Made by a program: the position numbers and the translations under genes. Under the pieces are notes generated by a model. The model did not search any database and was not told where the DNA came from. It worked only from the letters and a program-made list of their open reading frames with translations. Shown here piece after piece: positions 17,074 to 25,045 of a DNA stretch of 64,000 nucleotides. This DNA comes from Methanobacterium alkalithermotolerans (GTDB lineage Archaea > Methanobacteriota > Methanobacteria > Methanobacteriales > Methanobacteriaceae): the NCBI RefSeq assembly GCF_018141185.1, contig NZ_CP058560.1:1178001-1242000 (forward strand), written 5' to 3'. How positions within the stretch are numbered: position 1 is the first letter of the stretch; every line of letters starts with the position of its first letter.

Positions 17074-17613
17074 TTACAGCATTTTATCCAGGGCCAATGC
17101 ATAGATACTGGCTATTTCATCTGCAATTTCCAATTCATATTTAGAATAATCCTTTTGAGGGTTAGCCAGCACAATTTGACCTAAAATTTCATCCTGGTAT
17201 TTAACTGCCACTGACAAAAACTGATTAATTATCTCGTGTCCAGGAGGAATGCCATGGGCCACCGGATGATTAACCGGGTCATGGGTAAAAAAAGATTCCC
17301 CGGTATCTAAGGAGTATCCTAAAAGCCCGCCATAAGTTCCGTCCTTTCTAATTTTAAAACGAGCCTCTCCTAAATCAGCATAATACTGGCAGCCACCAGT
17401 AAGGTGTGAAAAAGAAATACCCACGCTATCCTTATTTACAGGATCAACAACAGCCACATAACAGTAATCACTACCCGTAAGCCGGGTGGCTTCTTCTAAA
17501 ACCAGATCAGATATTTTTTTAAGAGAAGAATCTTCTATCATCTGAGATACTCGCATATTTAATTTTTTTAAGTCCTCTGATATTTCTGGAGTTAGATTAT
17601 GATTTTTTTCCAT
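17074..17613 (-). CDS. GAF domain protein
   Basis: About 179 residues forming one GAF domain: an N-terminal helix (RVSQMIEDSSLKKISDLVLE), then EATRLTGSDYCYVAVVDP, the central FSHLTGG segment, and the closing QIVLANPQKDYSKYELEIAD. The domain is of the type that sits in front of histidine kinases in this genus; a similar segment occurs in the kinases of this window. Here it is free-standing with no output domain. Cys-containing GAFs can sense oxygen or redox ligands, but the ligand is unknown. The frame opens at 17640; 17613 is preferred because AGGGGGAAG precedes it. Confidence 0.8.
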   Translation of the reverse strand: MEKNHNLTPEISEDLKKLNMRVSQMIEDSSLKKISDLVLEEATRLTGSDYCYVAVVDPVNKDSVGISFSHLTGGCQYYADLGEARFKIRKDGTYGGLLGYSLDTGESFFTHDPVNHPVAHGIPPGHEIINQFLSVAVKYQDEILGQIVLANPQKDYSKYELEIADEIASIYALALDKML

Positions 17614-17766
17614 CTTACTTCCCCCTAGATTATTAGCCATCTTTCTCTTAGTAATCCATTTAACTTATGCCCGGTAGGTTATAAAAAATATTATTATTTA
17701 TTCGCAGGGATAAAAGTCCCATAATTATTTAATTCTCATAGACATATAAGTTATCAGGGGCATTTT

Positions 17767-18030
17767 ATGGGGGTAAAATCAGATAAAAATCTCATAAGCG
17801 AATATAAACAAACTAATGCAGTTTTAATAGTTATAAGTATACTTTTAGCCACATATTCTATGGATGTTAGAGGAATTAATGCTACACTCACCCTGGTAGT
17901 GGCCCTGCTGGCGGGTATTAATGGGGCTTATAATTACTATAAAAAAGAAGGAAGATTTGGGCTTTTTATCCTTATAATCATCACTCTATGGGCTTTAGGG
18001 TCTTTAATGAAGAATTTGAACTTTTTTTAA
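17767..18030 (+). CDS. Small hypothetical membrane protein
   Basis: An 87-residue protein with a charged N-terminus (GVKSDKNLISEYKQ) and about three hydrophobic segments (AVLIVISILLATYS, ATLTLVVALLAGINGAY, FGLFILIIITLWALGSL). I do not recognise a family. It is monocistronic, preceded by AGGGGCATTTT before the ATG, and its 3' end overlaps an imperfect inverted repeat (18019-18040). Confidence 0.7.
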   Translation: MGVKSDKNLISEYKQTNAVLIVISILLATYSMDVRGINATLTLVVALLAGINGAYNYYKKEGRFGLFILIIITLWALGSLMKNLNFF

Positions 18031-18044
18031 AAAAGAAGTTACCC

Positions 18045-18659
18045 TTAAAAATAATCCATAAGAGGATCATCAGGGCCTAATTTTTTTAAAACCAGCCCTA
18101 AAATAAATTCCATAGAAACTGTAGTTCCATCATCCAGTTTAATATATCTAAAACCGTTTTTAGTAAATATTTTGTTAATTCGGGCTAATTTAAAGGGAAT
18201 CACTCCCACCAGTTTCATCCGGGAAAACCAGTAAGTGGATAAGGGACACTCCTGAGGTAAAAGCACCATGTCCTGTACTTTAACCGTGGAAGGGTTTTTC
18301 CGAACCAGTAAACAACAATTTTCATCCTCAGATGGTTTAATTTTTTCTTTTAGCTTTATAATGGATATTTCATCATATTTCAGAGTCCTTTGTAGTTTAT
18401 TATTATTTTTTTCCAGATATTTCACCACTAAAAGGTCCAGGTTCCCTTTATCCGCATCAGGAACTGATTGTTTTATAGCTTTTTCCAGGGCCAGGTTGAG
18501 ACTTATCCATGCTTCCACTTTATGACAGTAAGTTTTTTCTTTATTCGAGCGCTGAGGACATTTCCAGCAGTATTCTTCATCCAGAATCTGGATTATCCGG
18601 GAGTAATATTCTTCACCAAGGGATTGGAATTCAAGAAGGCACTCTTTTAGATTTCCCAT
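18045..18659 (-). CDS. Hypothetical protein with N-terminal Cys cluster
   Basis: A 204-residue soluble protein I cannot assign. Near the N-terminus is a cysteine group, YCWKCPQR followed by KTYCHKVEAW, which could bind a metal or Fe-S cluster. The middle is lysine-rich and helical (KYLEKNNNKLQRTLKYDEIS). The C-terminal half has beta-type segments including CCLLVRKNP, VQDMVLLPQECP and YIKLDDGTTVSMEFILGLVLKKLG; the DMVLLPQ segment is faintly like S24/S26 peptidase beta domains, but catalytic residues are not evident. Its gene lies 20 nt downstream of the OGG1-like glycosylase gene in the same direction, so they may form an operon. Confidence 0.7.
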   Translation of the reverse strand: MGNLKECLLEFQSLGEEYYSRIIQILDEEYCWKCPQRSNKEKTYCHKVEAWISLNLALEKAIKQSVPDADKGNLDLLVVKYLEKNNNKLQRTLKYDEISIIKLKEKIKPSEDENCCLLVRKNPSTVKVQDMVLLPQECPLSTYWFSRMKLVGVIPFKLARINKIFTKNGFRYIKLDDGTTVSMEFILGLVLKKLGPDDPLMDYF

Positions 18660-18679
18660 AAGGTTTATCCTGTAATTTA

Positions 18680-19660
18680 TTATTTTTTAAGTGGTTTTAG
18701 TTTATTTAGAAGTCCTGATTTTCGGGCATAATGGAACAGATAAAGCTGGGTGTAACCGGCATATTCTCCGAATTGATCCTGGCCAAATTCTCTTATTTTG
18801 TCCACTTTAACATCCTTTCCCTCAAAGTAAAGATGAGAAATTATCCTTTTAATCCATACATCAGTAGGAAAGGCCTCACCCCTACCATAACCATAAAGAA
18901 GTATGCAGTCGGCTACTTTAGGCCCCACACCGGGTAAGTCCAGTAAGGCTTCAAATGCTTTTTCATAATCCATCTGCCCTAATTTAGGTAAAGATATGTT
19001 TTCGGTGACTATTTTAGCCGCTTCTTTCATATATTTACCCCTGTAACCTACCCCGCAGGCTTTTAAGTTGTGAATGCACTCTTCTAAGTTTTTTTCCCCG
19101 CCACACATCTCCATTTCTTCAATTTCGTGTTCTGGTAGTTGGAGAATAGTTTCAGGAGTAGGAAAGGTGTAAAACCTTCCAGAAGGTAAGATATAAGAAA
19201 CTCCCCATTTTTCCTGCATAGCGCGTATGGATCTACTCCAGCGGATAATAGAATTGTTAGCCGAACATATAGATGAAATCAAACATTCAAATATGTTATG
19301 GGCTTTGAATAATCTTAAACCCTGGCAAAAATCAATGGTGGGGGCCAGAGCAGGGTCTTCTTTTAGAAATTCATAAAAGAGAGTTAGATTAAAATTCAGG
19401 TCAAATATTCGGCGAATTTCTCCTATTACTTGTTTTAGAGAAAATTCATGACTGGATTCCAGCTCCACTAACACTGCCCCGGAGATTTCATCTGTAGAAA
19501 GACTTACCAGCACTGCTTGATTATTTACAATTAATAGTTCCTTAAAATGGTTCTCCTCATTTATCCAGGCGGGTTGGGAGGTTTGGCCACTGTTAATGGT
19601 AATATCCAGATCAAGTGGTCCTTTAAATTCCTCATTAGGAATCGAAGATTTGATTTTCAT
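18680..19660 (-). CDS. OGG1-like 8-oxoguanine DNA glycosylase / AP lyase
   Basis: A 326-residue base-excision repair enzyme. The N-terminal about 110 residues form the OGG1/AlkA-N-type beta domain. The catalytic HhH-GPD domain has LLDLPGVGPKVADCILLYGY, where the Lys of GPKVADC matches the catalytic lysine of OGG1, and the essential Asp lies in AFPTDVWIKR. The length and the N-terminal domain place it with OGG1 rather than the shorter archaeal AGOG or Ogg2. It should remove 8-oxoguanine from DNA, in keeping with the oxidative-stress genes farther along. Followed by the Cys-cluster hypothetical gene. Confidence 0.88.
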   Translation of the reverse strand: MKIKSSIPNEEFKGPLDLDITINSGQTSQPAWINEENHFKELLIVNNQAVLVSLSTDEISGAVLVELESSHEFSLKQVIGEIRRIFDLNFNLTLFYEFLKEDPALAPTIDFCQGLRLFKAHNIFECLISSICSANNSIIRWSRSIRAMQEKWGVSYILPSGRFYTFPTPETILQLPEHEIEEMEMCGGEKNLEECIHNLKACGVGYRGKYMKEAAKIVTENISLPKLGQMDYEKAFEALLDLPGVGPKVADCILLYGYGRGEAFPTDVWIKRIISHLYFEGKDVKVDKIREFGQDQFGEYAGYTQLYLFHYARKSGLLNKLKPLKK

Positions 19661-19780
19661 ACTATCAAATATTAAGCCTTTTTATAGTCTATCCATTATT
19701 AAAACCATTTTATATCCCTTGACCTGCAAGAGAGCATATAAATTTTGAATGATGATAATAAAAAATTTATTTAAAATAAA

Positions 19781-19802
19781 TATATAGACTTAGTTCTATA
19801 TA
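19781..19802. promoter_or_regulatory. TATATAGA / TCTATATA inverted repeat
   Basis: TATATAGA (19781-19788), 6-nt spacer CTTAGT, TCTATATA (19795-19802) form a perfect 8-bp dyad in the gap between the divergent OGG1-like gene and the rhodanese gene. It could be an operator or simply overlapping TATA boxes for the two directions. Confidence 0.35.
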
Positions 19803-19945
19803 GATATGTATCAGAAAAATTAATATTAAATATGGGAATGGATGAATAGAAAAAAGGATTCATTTAACAGGAATATAAGTTCATTAACCGCCCCCGGAGT
19901 GATAATTTTTCTTTTATTATTTGAAAAAATTAATGAGATTTTAAT

Positions 19946-20275
19946 ATGCCACAGTTTAAAACCATACCTCCTCAGGAAGCACTTAAATTAATAAAAGAAC
20001 ACCCTGAATTTACCATAATAGATATACGTCCTCAGGAAGATTTTGAAGATGAACATCTGCCTGGTGCCCAGAATCTGGATTATGACGGCCACCAGTTTCA
20101 AAAAAAAGTAGAAAAATTAGATAAAGAGAAGGAATATGTAATATATTGTAAAAGTGGAGTGCGGGGAGAATACTTCATGGATAAAATGAGAGAATCTGGA
20201 TTTAAAAAAGCATACAATATACAGGGCGGTTTTGTAGGATGGAAAATAAAAAAATTACCCCTGGTTAGTGATTAG
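19946..20275 (+). CDS. Rhodanese-domain protein
   Basis: A 109-residue single rhodanese domain: FTIIDIRPQEDFEDEHLPGA, then the active-site loop YCKSGVRGEY with the sulfur-carrying cysteine, and GFKKAYNIQGGFVGWK at the end. The 6-residue loop suits sulfurtransferase activity (persulfide carrier), but the acceptor is unknown. It is monocistronic, and the tandem-repeat locus lies in its 3' region. Confidence 0.92.
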   Translation: MPQFKTIPPQEALKLIKEHPEFTIIDIRPQEDFEDEHLPGAQNLDYDGHQFQKKVEKLDKEKEYVIYCKSGVRGEYFMDKMRESGFKKAYNIQGGFVGWKIKKLPLVSD

Positions 20276-20949
20276 ATTTGCTGTTTAAAATAAGTCAGGC
20301 TAAAATTAGAATAAAATTATAACATGATTCTAATTTTAAAGTAAAATTAAAGTCCTGAATAATTCTAATTTAAAATAAAGTCAAAAAAAAGTCAATATTT
20401 TTGCTATCACTATATAGAGCGACTTATCAAAAATAGTTAAAATGAATAAAATCTTTTTAATTTTAAATTAAAGATAGTAAATTATTTATTTTGCCAAAAT
20501 TTGCTCAGAAAATTATTAAAAAATAATGGAATCATTATTAGAATAGTAAAAAAATGATTATCATTTATAATTAGAAAAAAAAGTCAATATTTTTGCTATC
20601 ACTATATAGAGCGACTTATCAAAAATAGTTAAAATGAATAAAATCTTTTTAATTTTAAATTAAAGATAGTAAATTATTTATTTTGCCAAAATTTGCTCAG
20701 AAAATTATTAAAAAATAATGGAATCATTATTAGAATAGTAAAAAATGATGATCATTTATAATTAAAAAAAAAGTCAATATTTTTGCTATCACTATATAGA
20801 GCGACTTATCAAAAAATGAAAGGTGCGCCTAAAATTCCTTTTTTTTGATTATGAATTATATTATTTCTTATTTTGCAATTATTTCCTTATTAAATCTTTT
20901 AATCATCATTTAGAAGGAGTTTTAAAAATAAAAAATAATTAAAGTTTAA
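20276..20949. other. Gene-free convergent intergenic region holding tandem repeats
   Basis: About 670 bp between the convergent rhodanese and SHOCT-like genes, very AT-rich, with no credible coding sequence. Most of it (20389-20815) is a tandem direct repeat described separately. Downstream is an imperfect palindrome AGGTGCGCCT (20820-20829 region) and a T-run. Confidence 0.8.
20389..20815. repeat. Tandem direct repeat, about 190 bp, two full units plus a 45-bp third start
   Basis: A 45-bp block R (starting AAGTCAATATTTTTGC, containing CACTATATAGAGCGAC) occurs at 20389-20433, 20581-20625 and 20771-20815 with no difference. Between copies lies a 145-147 bp segment S that is nearly identical in both intervals, giving R-S-R-S-R with periods of 192 and 190 bp. 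Each S contains a foldable A/T hairpin (20451-20475 in the first), an AATAATG/CATTATT dyad (20522-20539), and a 15-nt palindrome AAATGATTATCATTT (20552-20566) whose centre base differs in the second copy. No open reading frame. It does not match a CRISPR because the intervals are the same sequence. Confidence 0.95.
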
Positions 20950-21333
20950 TTACTCCACATATACTTTGACCTTGGTCTGATTTTCTTCATCATCCACATC
21001 CACAATTTCACCATGGGCCCCGTTTTTTACAGCCTCCACAATCTCATCCAGATCCACCTGGTTGAGAACTTCCTCATCCAGCTTAGGATCAAACTTTCGA
21101 GCCAGTTTCAATCCCACATCCACCAGAGCAAGAGGTATATTCACCGTAACTTTAGGATTGTCATCCATGGTTCTTACACGGATTCTTAACCATTTGGCTT
21201 TCTTTTTTGAATCATTTTTTTCTGGATTACCTTCCAGAGCATCCAGTAACTCCAGTCCTTCTTTAGTATTAATTTTTCCTTCTTCCACCATTTCTAAAAT
21301 CTGCATTCTCTCATCAGTTATATCTTCACTCAT
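20950..21333 (-). CDS. SHOCT-like / LiaX N-terminal-like domain protein
   Basis: A 127-residue acidic protein. Residues about 5-35 (ERMQILEMVEEGKINTKEGL) form the short helical SHOCT-like/YvlB N-terminal motif found in stress-response proteins. After a lysine-rich linker comes a beta segment WLRIRVRTMDDNPKVTVNIP and an amphipathic helix ending in DLDEIVEAVKNGAHGEIVDV, a pattern typical of proteins paired with DUF2089 genes. No membrane helix. It is the second gene of a two-gene operon 24 nt downstream of the DUF2089 regulator. Function unknown; probably regulatory. Confidence 0.8.
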   Translation of the reverse strand: MSEDITDERMQILEMVEEGKINTKEGLELLDALEGNPEKNDSKKKAKWLRIRVRTMDDNPKVTVNIPLALVDVGLKLARKFDPKLDEEVLNQVDLDEIVEAVKNGAHGEIVDVDDEENQTKVKVYVE

Positions 21334-21357
21334 AAAATCCCTCCAGATTTAAAGATT

Positions 21358-21717
21358 TCAACTATTTAACAACTTTAAAGCCTCATCCTTGCTAATTTCT
21401 CCTTTTCTGAGCTTATCTAAGATGATTTTTTTATCAATAACAGGTTTGTCCACCTGATGTCCTAAAACTGAAATGACTTCATCCAGTTTATTTCTCACAG
21501 TAGGATAGGATATTCCCAGCTCCTTTTCAATCTCCTTAATATTACCTCTGTTTTTAATGAAAGCCTCCAGGAAATATTTCTGGTTTTCATTCAAACGACA
21601 GAACTTGCATAATTCAAATTCTCCCTGAATCACCGTTTTACATTCCTTGCAGCGCACTTCACTAACTTTGATTTCGCTCTGACATACCGGACAATTACCT
21701 GGCACTTCCCGCTTCAT
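21358..21717 (-). CDS. DUF2089 family HTH/zinc-finger regulator
   Basis: A 119-residue protein with two N-terminal zinc-ribbon knuckles (CPVCQSEIKVSEVRCKEC, then a CKFC) followed by a helix-turn-helix with NENQKYFLEAFIKNRGNIKE and LGISYPTVRNKLDEVISVLG. The C-terminus repeats the SHOCT-like motif KLRKGEISKDEALKLL. This is the DUF2089 arrangement, predicted to be DNA-binding. It is the first gene of the pair; its promoter faces the short hypothetical region at 21.8 kb. The regulon is unknown, and self-regulation is plausible. Confidence 0.88.
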   Translation of the reverse strand: MKREVPGNCPVCQSEIKVSEVRCKECKTVIQGEFELCKFCRLNENQKYFLEAFIKNRGNIKEIEKELGISYPTVRNKLDEVISVLGHQVDKPVIDKKIILDKLRKGEISKDEALKLLNS

Positions 21718-22002
21718 ATATTCACCTCCACTTAAATTCCACCGTTTCCTTCAAAACTGTTTTTAATCTATTTTTAATTTTTTGGTGTTAATTTTAGTAA
21801 CTTCTAAAACTTCTACATCAATATAATCCATGCCTAAATTAATATTGTTAAGTCATGGCATATAAATATATTGAATTATTTAATTTAAAAATTAAAATAA
21901 TTAAAATCAATATTGAGATTTTTAATTGGAGCTTGTATTTGAGGGGATTAGATATAAAATTCTTATTTAAAAAAAGAGTTAATGTTGTAAAATTAAAAAT
22001 AA

Positions 22003-22494
22003 TTATGAATTTTGAAAATCATCCAGTTTCTGGCTGATGTGCTGGTATATTTCCCTGGTTACCCCTACACTGCTTATAAAATCATTAGAATACCTTATAT
22101 CTCCTCTTCGAGGGTTATCCTGACGCATTACATACATACAAATGGCAGTTACAATCATCAAGGGGTCGGTTTTTCTACCCTTACCTCCCCGGTAAAGTTT
22201 ACGGAAATCTGTTTTTAATATTATTTCCCTGGCCCGGTCCTTCTGGCCGCCGCCCACCGGACACATGACTTCGTCTCCTTCTTCCCTTTTAGTCAAAACC
22301 AGGGTGGGGCTGTGGCCAGTCATCATGAAATTACTGGCTACCACACTAAGCATGGCCATCTTTTCCTGCATCCGGAAATCTTCATCCACAGTTTTAAGGC
22401 TGTGTGGTTTGTAACGCTCGTATTTTTTTATTTTCCTTTCCATGATGGCGACTTTTGAAGTTTCATCCAGGAAAATGTGTTTTCGTTTTTGCAC
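22003..22494 (-). CDS. Hypothetical protein with a TFB-cyclin-like C-terminal segment
   Basis: About 163 residues from a GTG start; I do not recognise a named family. The C-terminal third (DPLMIVTAICMYVMRQD ... SSVGVTREIYQHISQKL) has the helix pattern of a cyclin repeat in archaeal TFB, where a helix AAxxIYxAxR is followed by a helix-turn-helix V-xxTxxxxYxxL. The match is weak. The central part has CPVGGGQKDRAREIILKTDF. The GTG has no ribosome-binding site, and the frame stays open about 80 nt upstream with a protein-like sequence but no ATG/GTG/TTG, so the start is doubtful. It is divergent from the 94-residue gene. Confidence 0.65.
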   Translation of the reverse strand: MQKRKHIFLDETSKVAIMERKIKKYERYKPHSLKTVDEDFRMQEKMAMLSVVASNFMMTGHSPTLVLTKREEGDEVMCPVGGGQKDRAREIILKTDFRKLYRGGKGRKTDPLMIVTAICMYVMRQDNPRRGDIRYSNDFISSVGVTREIYQHISQKLDDFQNS

Positions 22495-22675
22495 GTTGGG
22501 GCCTTCTAAAGTTCTGTATTTAGTCTTTTTTAGTGGAGGTGGTTTATAATGGTTATTGATATGAAAAATTAATTAGATTAAAGAACAAAATAATAGTAAA
22601 CTTCGTTAATGTTTAAGTTTATTCTGGAGGAATAAAATATCTGTGAATTAGGGAAAATAGAAAGAGGTTTGAAAA

Positions 22676-22960
22676 ATGCTTAAAGATGAGGTTATAGAAA
22701 AAATAGAAGAATGTGGATGTTTTGAGGAAACTGAATATCCTGAAGAAAATATGATCGGGAAAACTTTTAATGTTAAAACTGAACCAGTAAGCTTAATAAT
22801 TAATAAAATTACTATTGGGCCTGTGGTTTCTGTAGATAGTATTGGTAAAGCCCTTCATATATGGATTAATCCCTATTTTTTAGGATCTGATTTAAATGAA
22901 CCAGTGCTGGCCGTGGCTGTAAATTATGAGGAACTGGATAGTTTTGAGGTTGTTGATTGA
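22676..22960 (+). CDS. Hypothetical 94-residue protein
   Basis: A small acidic soluble protein with no family I recognise. The N-terminus has two cysteines in a short motif (EECGCFEETEYPEEN), the rest alternates strands (VSLIINKITIGPVVSVD, ALHIWINPYFLG) and ends ELDSFEVVD. A GAGG near 22663 (AGAAAGAGGTTTGAAAA) precedes the ATG. Codon use looks like that of its neighbours. Monocistronic. Confidence 0.6.
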   Translation: MLKDEVIEKIEECGCFEETEYPEENMIGKTFNVKTEPVSLIINKITIGPVVSVDSIGKALHIWINPYFLGSDLNEPVLAVAVNYEELDSFEVVD

Positions 22961-23171
22961 TTACCAGCTCATCTTTTATTGGAGTGATATTTTCAAAATA
23001 ACTCATAAAACTAAATTTATTTCGTAAAATATAATGATAAGGCATGCATTTCTTGATTAAAGCACTAATAGGTTTTTTATCAAAATTGGATATTTCTATT
23101 GATAAAATATTGGATAAAAATAGTAATTTGTTAAATTAGAAATAGAACCTGGATTTTAAGATCAGTTACTT

Positions 23172-23996
23172 TTAATCCCTAATCACAACCCCCTTTTCCT
23201 TCAAGTACTCTTTAACCTCAGGCACAGGGTACTCATTAAAGTGAAAGATACTGGCAGCTAAAGCAGCGTCTGCTTTACCCAAAGTGAAAGCTTCCAGAAT
23301 ATGTTGCGGATTACCTACACCACCCGAGGCAATTACTGGAATATCCACACTTTCACTTATAGTCCGGGTCAATTCCAGGTCATATCCATCTTTGGTACCA
23401 TCCCGATCCATGCTGGTTAGAAGGATTTCACCTGCCCCCCGGTCTTGACATTCCATGGCCCAGGAAATAGCATCAATTCCTGTAAATTCTCTCCCACCAT
23501 AAATACTGCAATCAAACCAGGCTAAACCTTTTTTAGTTTCTACAATGATCTTATCCTTGGCTTCGCTTTCGTCCTCAATGTATCTTCTCTTGGCATCAAT
23601 ACCAATAACACAGGCCTGGGAACCTACAATTTTAGATGCTTCATTTATTAGATCCGGGTTATGGATAGCTGCCGTATTGGTGGAACATTTATCTGCTCCA
23701 GCTTTAAGCATGTTAACGTAGTCCTGGGGTTTTCTGATACCTCCCCCTACACAGATAGGAACAAAGACATTCTCGGTGGTGGCCCGGATTACATCAGCCA
23801 TGGTTTCCCGGCGTTCATGGGAGGCGGTGATATCCAGGAATACTATCTCATCAGCACCTTCATGGTAGTATTTGGTAGCCAGATCCACCGGTTCTCCCGC
23901 ATAACGTATTTGTTTAAATTCCACTCCTTTAACTACCCGTCCATAAGGTACCTGCAGGTCACAATCCAGACAGGGAATGATTCTTTTGGCTAGCAT
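23172..23996 (-). CDS. hisF: Imidazole glycerol phosphate synthase, cyclase subunit
   Basis: A 274-residue (beta-alpha)8 barrel that joins with HisH to convert PRFAR and ammonia to imidazole glycerol phosphate and AICAR, linking histidine to purine synthesis. Start LAKRIIPCLDCDLQVPYGRV carries the catalytic Asp of the first strand but with a short insertion compared with the classical IIPCLDVKDGRVVKG. Other motifs: CVGGGIRK, KCSTNTAA, VIGIDAKRR, and ASGGVGNPQH with the phosphate site. The acid for the other active-site half is in LLTSMDRDGTKDGYD. It is monocistronic; HisH is not in the window. Confidence 0.96.
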   Translation of the reverse strand: MLAKRIIPCLDCDLQVPYGRVVKGVEFKQIRYAGEPVDLATKYYHEGADEIVFLDITASHERRETMADVIRATTENVFVPICVGGGIRKPQDYVNMLKAGADKCSTNTAAIHNPDLINEASKIVGSQACVIGIDAKRRYIEDESEAKDKIIVETKKGLAWFDCSIYGGREFTGIDAISWAMECQDRGAGEILLTSMDRDGTKDGYDLELTRTISESVDIPVIASGGVGNPQHILEAFTLGKADAALAASIFHFNEYPVPEVKEYLKEKGVVIRD

Positions 23997-24144
23997 GAAA
24001 ATTCTCCGATTAGGGAATAATATTTGATATCTAAAAAATGGTCACTTATACTACTTAAAAACCCCTATGAAATTAGGGTTAAGACTTAGTGCTTTAAATA
24101 ATAAAATCCCCTATTTTATTATCATAAAATAAGGAGATGGAAAA

Positions 24145-24855
24145 ATGAATTTAAGTGAAATATTATCTGAATCATTTAAGTATCCCCTTTCCAATTTAAA
24201 GCGCATGCTTATACTGGGAATACTCTTGGCCTTGAATATTTTGATTATCCCCGCCATACTGAGTATGGGGTATTATATCAGAATAATTGAAAGTAGTTTT
24301 CAGGGTTCTAATGAACTTCCCCCTTTTAATGAATGGGGTAAGATGTTTGCTGACGGCCTGAAATATATAGTGGTTTTATTAATTTATCTGGGAATTCCTG
24401 CATTTATAGGATCATTTATTGGTAGCATGCTAATGTTTTTCATTATTTATACTGATTTAAATCAGACTATGGGAATATATACATTTATGGCCATATTATA
24501 CTCCGTGATTATCCTTATAACTATTGTGCCCTATTTTGTGAGCTTTATGGGAATAACCAGAATGGTAAGAGAAAATAGTCTTAAAGCCGCCTTTGAATTT
24601 ACTCCGGTTATTAATGTAATTAAAGGATTTGGAACCATGCGTTACATCGCCGCTATAGTCTTTATTTCCATATTAAACTTCGCCTTGATCTTAATATCAT
24701 TAATTTCCCAGCTAGTTACCACTAACCTGATAATCATTTATGGAATAAGTATAGCAATGTCCCTGTTTATTAATTCTTATTTATGGGGATTTCAGGGTCG
24801 TTTAATATCCAATATTTACCAGGAAGGTTCAAAAGAGTATAATCTTACTGAATAA
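24145..24855 (+). CDS. DUF4013 family membrane protein
   Basis: A 236-residue polytopic protein with six or so hydrophobic helices, including MLILGILLALNILIIPAIL near the N-terminus and a Gly-Tyr-rich start to the first loop. The N-terminal FKYPLSNLKRMLILG followed by a membrane span is the DUF4013 hallmark, abundant in Methanobacteria. No function is known. AAGGAGATGG precedes the ATG by 8 nt. It lies upstream of tRNA-Arg in the same direction, but the tRNA appears to have its own promoter. Confidence 0.85.
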   Translation: MNLSEILSESFKYPLSNLKRMLILGILLALNILIIPAILSMGYYIRIIESSFQGSNELPPFNEWGKMFADGLKYIVVLLIYLGIPAFIGSFIGSMLMFFIIYTDLNQTMGIYTFMAILYSVIILITIVPYFVSFMGITRMVRENSLKAAFEFTPVINVIKGFGTMRYIAAIVFISILNFALILISLISQLVTTNLIIIYGISIAMSLFINSYLWGFQGRLISNIYQEGSKEYNLTE

Positions 24856-24892
24856 TTATTTTTTATTATTTTTTATTTAAGATAACTATCGG

Positions 24893-24906
24893 CGAATACT
24901 TTATAA
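24893..24906 (+). promoter_or_regulatory. Likely tRNA-Arg promoter (BRE/TATA)
   Basis: CGAATACTTTATAAGG contains a purine-rich BRE-like start and the TATA element TTTATAA, about 42 nt before the mature tRNA 5' end. This predicts initiation about 17 nt upstream of the tRNA, with the leader removed by RNase P. Confidence 0.5.
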
Positions 24907-24944
24907 GGGAAAACCTTCTAACAGTTATTTTGTCTAATTTATAT

Positions 24945-25020
<76 letters not shown>

Positions 25021-25045
25021 CTATTATCTTTCATATTTATTAAAA

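Noticed and set aside
20389..20815. The repeats as a CRISPR array
   Set aside because: Repeat spacing is regular but the intervals are the same sequence, far longer than spacers (about 146 bp), and there are no cas genes.
20820..20829. AGGTGCGCCT as an operator
   Set aside because: Only an imperfect 10-nt palindrome, single copy, at the 3' ends of convergent genes.
21855..22037. A 60-residue plus-strand open frame
   Set aside because: Very Ile/Lys-rich (AT composition), no ribosome-binding site, and it overlaps the end of the 22003-22494 gene; not credible as a gene.
22549..22572. A 7-codon ORF after a perfect GGAGGTGG on the plus strand
   Set aside because: Too short to support as a gene; the purine-rich site could be chance within the divergent gap. 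Leader-peptide function cannot be shown.
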